Positions 61,546 to 64,000 of a stretch of 64,000 nucleotides of DNA are shown one piece after another. The notes below the pieces were generated by a model. The model saw only the letters and a list, made by a program, of their open reading frames with translations. It did no database searches and was not told where the DNA came from. Origin of the DNA: Dethiosulfovibrio faecalis (GTDB lineage: Bacteria > Synergistota > Synergistia > Synergistales > Dethiosulfovibrionaceae). Location: assembly GCF_021568795.1 (NCBI RefSeq), contig NZ_JAKGUE010000011.1, positions 1-64,000 of the forward strand, read 5' to 3'. Every line of letters begins with the position of its first letter. Position 1 is the stretch's first letter. The translations under genes were made by a program, and so were the position numbers.

Positions 61546-62022
61546 CTAAAAGTCTTTGGCTTTCGATTGAAGTTCATCCGCAGTATGCACGACAATCCTG
61601 TACATTATGAACATCGAAGCTACCGGCATTGCTCCAGTAAACCACCAAATGGGGATTTGTATCGCCTCTGTCATGGCATTCATTTCCATCTCGTCCATAA
61701 CTTCTATTATGCCGAAATACATCAAAGTCAGAAAAAAAGCCAGAGAGAGCAGCGCCGCCAAGATCGAGAAAACTCTTTTGAACTTGGATCCAAATCTGTC
61801 GTAGAAAAATGAAACCGCCATATTGGTCCCTTCTCTGAAGGCTATAGAGGCCCCCATCATCACAACCCAGACAAAGAGATAGAGCGTCAATTCTTCGGTA
61901 AAGGCCATGGAATACTTAAAGAAATACCTAGTACAAACGTTCAAAAAAGCGATGGTAACCATGACGCCTAGACAAGAAGCCCCAATGATCTCCTCAAAAT
62001 GTTTCAGCAAAGTCTTAAACAC
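61546..62022 (-). CDS. TRAP transporter small permease (DctQ family), second copy
   Basis: 158 aa with four membrane helices; TEELTLYLFVWVVMMGASIAF is the DctQ mark. GAGGTTG lies before the ATG. Paralogue of the DctQ at 24079-24549. Located 11 bp before dctM. Confidence 0.85.
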   Translation of the reverse strand: MFKTLLKHFEEIIGASCLGVMVTIAFLNVCTRYFFKYSMAFTEELTLYLFVWVVMMGASIAFREGTNMAVSFFYDRFGSKFKRVFSILAALLSLAFFLTLMYFGIIEVMDEMEMNAMTEAIQIPIWWFTGAMPVASMFIMYRIVVHTADELQSKAKDF

Positions 62023-62054
62023 CGTCCAACCTCCTCAGGATATCTTCTGTAGAA

Positions 62055-62083
62055 GGGGACGAACTCATTTTAGAGACGTCCCC
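62055..62083 (-). promoter_or_regulatory. Intercistronic hairpin between dctP and dctQ, second system
   Basis: GGGGACG (62055-62061) pairs with CGTCCCC (62077-62083), loop of 15 nt, no T run. Its place after dctP equals that of the hairpin at 24020-24051 in the first TRAP operon. Confidence 0.5.
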
Positions 62084-62097
62084 GAATTCGACCGATA

Positions 62098-63192
62098 TCA
62101 GTATTGGACTTTGTTCATGTCGTTCTGTGCCGCCTCCACCAGTTCGCTACCGACCTTACCGACCCATTCGTCGTATACAGGCTCGACCTTCTCTCTAAAA
62201 GCCTTTATTTCGTTCGGCGAAAGCACGGTCACTTCCACTCCATTATTTTCGACAAACTTTCTGGGATCCGTGGCCTGCAATCCGGTTGGATATAAGTCGT
62301 GCTCCTTGAGCCATCGAGCGGCATCTCCATCATCCAGACCGAGCCTCGAAAGAGCTTTATTGTATCTACCACACTCCAAAGCAGCTTCAGATATAATCTT
62401 TTGAATGTCCTCCGGGAAGCTTTGCCATATCCGTCGATTAACTACGTAAATCAACGGATCCATAGTGTAGCCCCATTCGGTCAGATATTTCTGGAATTCG
62501 TATATCTTATTGGGGAGATATACGGAGTAAGGATTTTCCTGACCGTCGACTATGTGTTGCTGCAAAGCGGTAAGAGCTTCGCCCCAGCTGATGTTCATTG
62601 GATTGGCCCCAAGAGCCTTGAAAATTTCTATAAAAAGAGGGCTCCCTACGACACGAAACTTGACATCTTTCATATCCTCCGGGGTCTTTATTCGTCTTGT
62701 ATTGTTGGAAAGCTCCCTCGATCCCTGCTCACCCCAGGCCAGGACCTTAAGACCGAATTTTTCGGCGATATCATTTTCTATCATATTTCCAGCTTTTCCG
62801 GACTCCAAGGCATCAAGAGCTTTGTATTTATCGGGCATGCTGGAGATGAACCAAGGTAGAAGAAATATGTTTCCGGCAGGATACTGAGGTGCCCAGTTGA
62901 TAAAAGAGGACAGAGAAAAGTCACCTATATTTTTCTTCATCAATAAAAGTTCGTTGGTAGCCCTTCCGGAAAACAACTGTCCGTTCCAGTATATTTTTAT
63001 ATTTATCCTGCCATCAGTACGTTCCTTGACCAAGTCGACGAAGCGAGCTACCGCTATCCCCTGCGGTGTGGTCTCGCTAATATTGACGCTCATTTTATAC
63101 TCGTTTTTTAATCCAGCTTCAGAACGTTCCGAGCATAATGCAAAGAGACTAACCATAAAGACGCAAACTGCGACTCTGAGACGGTATTTCAT
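62098..63192 (-). CDS. TRAP transporter periplasmic substrate-binding protein (DctP family), second copy
   Basis: 364 aa with a signal peptide (cleavage near SEA). EYKMSVNISETTPQG, FVDLVKERTDGRINIKIYWNGQLF and FRVVGSPLF (conserved substrate-binding Arg near residue 180) parallel the first DctP almost block for block. GGAGG stands before the ATG at 63192. Delivers an organic acid to the DctQM pair that follows. Substrate unknown, but the shared binding-site blocks suggest related ligands for the two systems. Confidence 0.9.
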   Translation of the reverse strand: MKYRLRVAVCVFMVSLFALCSERSEAGLKNEYKMSVNISETTPQGIAVARFVDLVKERTDGRINIKIYWNGQLFSGRATNELLLMKKNIGDFSLSSFINWAPQYPAGNIFLLPWFISSMPDKYKALDALESGKAGNMIENDIAEKFGLKVLAWGEQGSRELSNNTRRIKTPEDMKDVKFRVVGSPLFIEIFKALGANPMNISWGEALTALQQHIVDGQENPYSVYLPNKIYEFQKYLTEWGYTMDPLIYVVNRRIWQSFPEDIQKIISEAALECGRYNKALSRLGLDDGDAARWLKEHDLYPTGLQATDPRKFVENNGVEVTVLSPNEIKAFREKVEPVYDEWVGKVGSELVEAAQNDMNKVQY

Positions 63193-63204
63193 ACTGGACC
63201 TCCT

Positions 63205-64000
63205 TTATTTGACATCCAAATCATAGGCATCCGGTCTGCGATTTTTAAGACATGGAATTTCTTCCCTCATACGATCAACGTAATCCATGTCTATCTCCGT
63301 CATTACGATGCCTTCCCTGTCTCCGGCCATGGCTATCACGTTACCCCAAGGATCCACCACCATCGAACGACCGTACGTATGGAATGTCTTTTTCAGACCG
63401 AACTGACCCGGAGCGACCATGTAACATACATTTTCTATTGCTCTTGTCCTGATGAGAGTCTCCCAATGATCCTTGCCCGTGAAAAGGTTGAACTCAGCGG
63501 GATTGAATATCAGCTTGGCTCCCTTCAACGCCAGACTCCTGAATAATTCCGGGAAACGAATATCGTAGCAAATAGCTAAACCCATGATTCCGAATTCGCT
63601 CTTAAAATTCACCACGTCATTTCCTGGTTTTATAGAATCGGACTCCCTGAAAGAGACGCCGTCCTTCACATCTACGTCGTAAAGATGTATTTTTCTGTAT
63701 CTGGCTACAATCTCCCCAGAGGGATCAATCACGACCGTCGTGTTGTATACTCTTTTTTCATCTTTTATTCTCTCGCCTATACTTCCGCCATGTATCCAGA
63801 TCCTGTGTTTTTCGGCTTTTTCACGGAAAAGATCAATAGTTACTCCGCCAGGTATGTCTTCCGCGTTTTCGTAAGGACCATTTCCAATACCTATGTAGTT
63901 TGCCATCTCAGGCATGGCAACGAAATTGGCCCCCTTTTCCGCCGCTCGATCGATCATCCGAGCTATCTTATTGAGGTTAGCGGTCTTATCGTCTTGAGTA
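63205..64000 (-). CDS. Carbon-nitrogen hydrolase (nitrilase superfamily), 5' end outside the window
   Basis: At least 265 aa; the frame stays open to the window edge (residues reading TQDDKTANLNKIARM upstream of an internal ATG at 63957), so the start lies beyond 64000. The catalytic triad is visible: Glu in AMPEM, Lys in YRKIHLYDV, and Cys in AICYDIRFPEL. Pattern of omega-amidase/N-carbamoyl-type members. It precedes dctP by 12 bp, so the operon probably couples uptake of an amide-containing compound with its hydrolysis. Coding continues from the unseen side. Confidence 0.88.
   Translation of the reverse strand, partial: TQDDKTANLNKIARMIDRAAEKGANFVAMPEMANYIGIGNGPYENAEDIPGGVTIDLFREKAEKHRIWIHGGSIGERIKDEKRVYNTTVVIDPSGEIVARYRKIHLYDVDVKDGVSFRESDSIKPGNDVVNFKSEFGIMGLAICYDIRFPELFRSLALKGAKLIFNPAEFNLFTGKDHWETLIRTRAIENVCYMVAPGQFGLKKTFHTYGRSMVVDPWGNVIAMAGDREGIVMTEIDMDYVDRMREEIPCLKNRRPDAYDLDVK

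Overview
The window looks like chromosome of a Gram-negative, probably anaerobic, peptide- or amino-acid-fermenting member of the Synergistota (for example a Dethiosulfovibrio relative). The best pointer is the subtilase at 52754-54493, which ends in a Gly-rich stretch, a Cys, a hydrophobic segment and a basic tail, as in the Synergist-CTERM sorting signal. The many TRAP transporters, M20 peptidase, lipoproteins and RND pump fit a two-membrane peptide fermenter. This is inference; only 22 nt of the 16S rRNA gene are present.

Layout. 1-3.3 kb: 5' end of a 16S gene with its promoter, an MFS transporter and two PHP phosphoesterases. 3.2-13.6 kb: a glycogen cluster in two divergent arms (glgB and a GH57/DUF3536 protein leftward; malQ, glgP, glgA, glgC rightward). 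13.6-18.3 kb: an HD-domain protein, a DUF3089 lipase-like protein, a DUF2335 membrane protein with a small partner, and a decayed IS3-family element. 18.3-29 kb: an enoyl-CoA hydratase, a GntR regulator, and a long operon in which a TRAP transporter and a PPC/DUF296 protein sit inside the genes for a lipoyl-dependent 2-oxoacid (acetoin-type) dehydrogenase. 29-33.5 kb: a large lipoprotein with a leukocidin-like segment and a BACON-like end, a MliC-type lysozyme inhibitor, two acetyltransferases and a hydrolase.

33.6-38.9 kb is a phage-defence operon of the RADAR type: a P-loop ATPase (RdrA-like), an AT-rich gene of unknown function, and an adenosine-deaminase-like protein (RdrB-like). The ATPase half is 599 aa and the next gene 326 aa, so RdrA may be split in two here. 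39-41.6 kb: an alpha/beta hydrolase, lipoate-protein ligase (which could serve the lipoyl enzymes) and a double-cluster Fe-S protein. 41.6-42.1 kb has no credible protein gene but holds two homologous tandem units, each with a conserved promoter-like block, a G-poor body and a long perfect hairpin: candidate twin small RNAs.

42.1-47.1 kb: an RND efflux operon ending in its own TetR regulator, with a clear promoter and candidate operator. 47.1-52.7 kb: two SSS symporters, an MFS transporter, a DUF3311 peptide and an M20 amidohydrolase. 52.7-55.6 kb: the subtilase, a stand-alone I9-type propeptide/inhibitor, and a YdjM-like membrane protein. 55.7-58.7 kb: MATE pump, MarR regulator and Fe-S aldo/keto reductase under a promoter overlapped by a perfect palindrome. 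58.8-64 kb: a leftward operon of a nitrilase-family amidase (cut by the window edge), a second TRAP transporter paralogous to the first, and creatininase-like and RraA-like proteins that each lack a canonical active-site residue.
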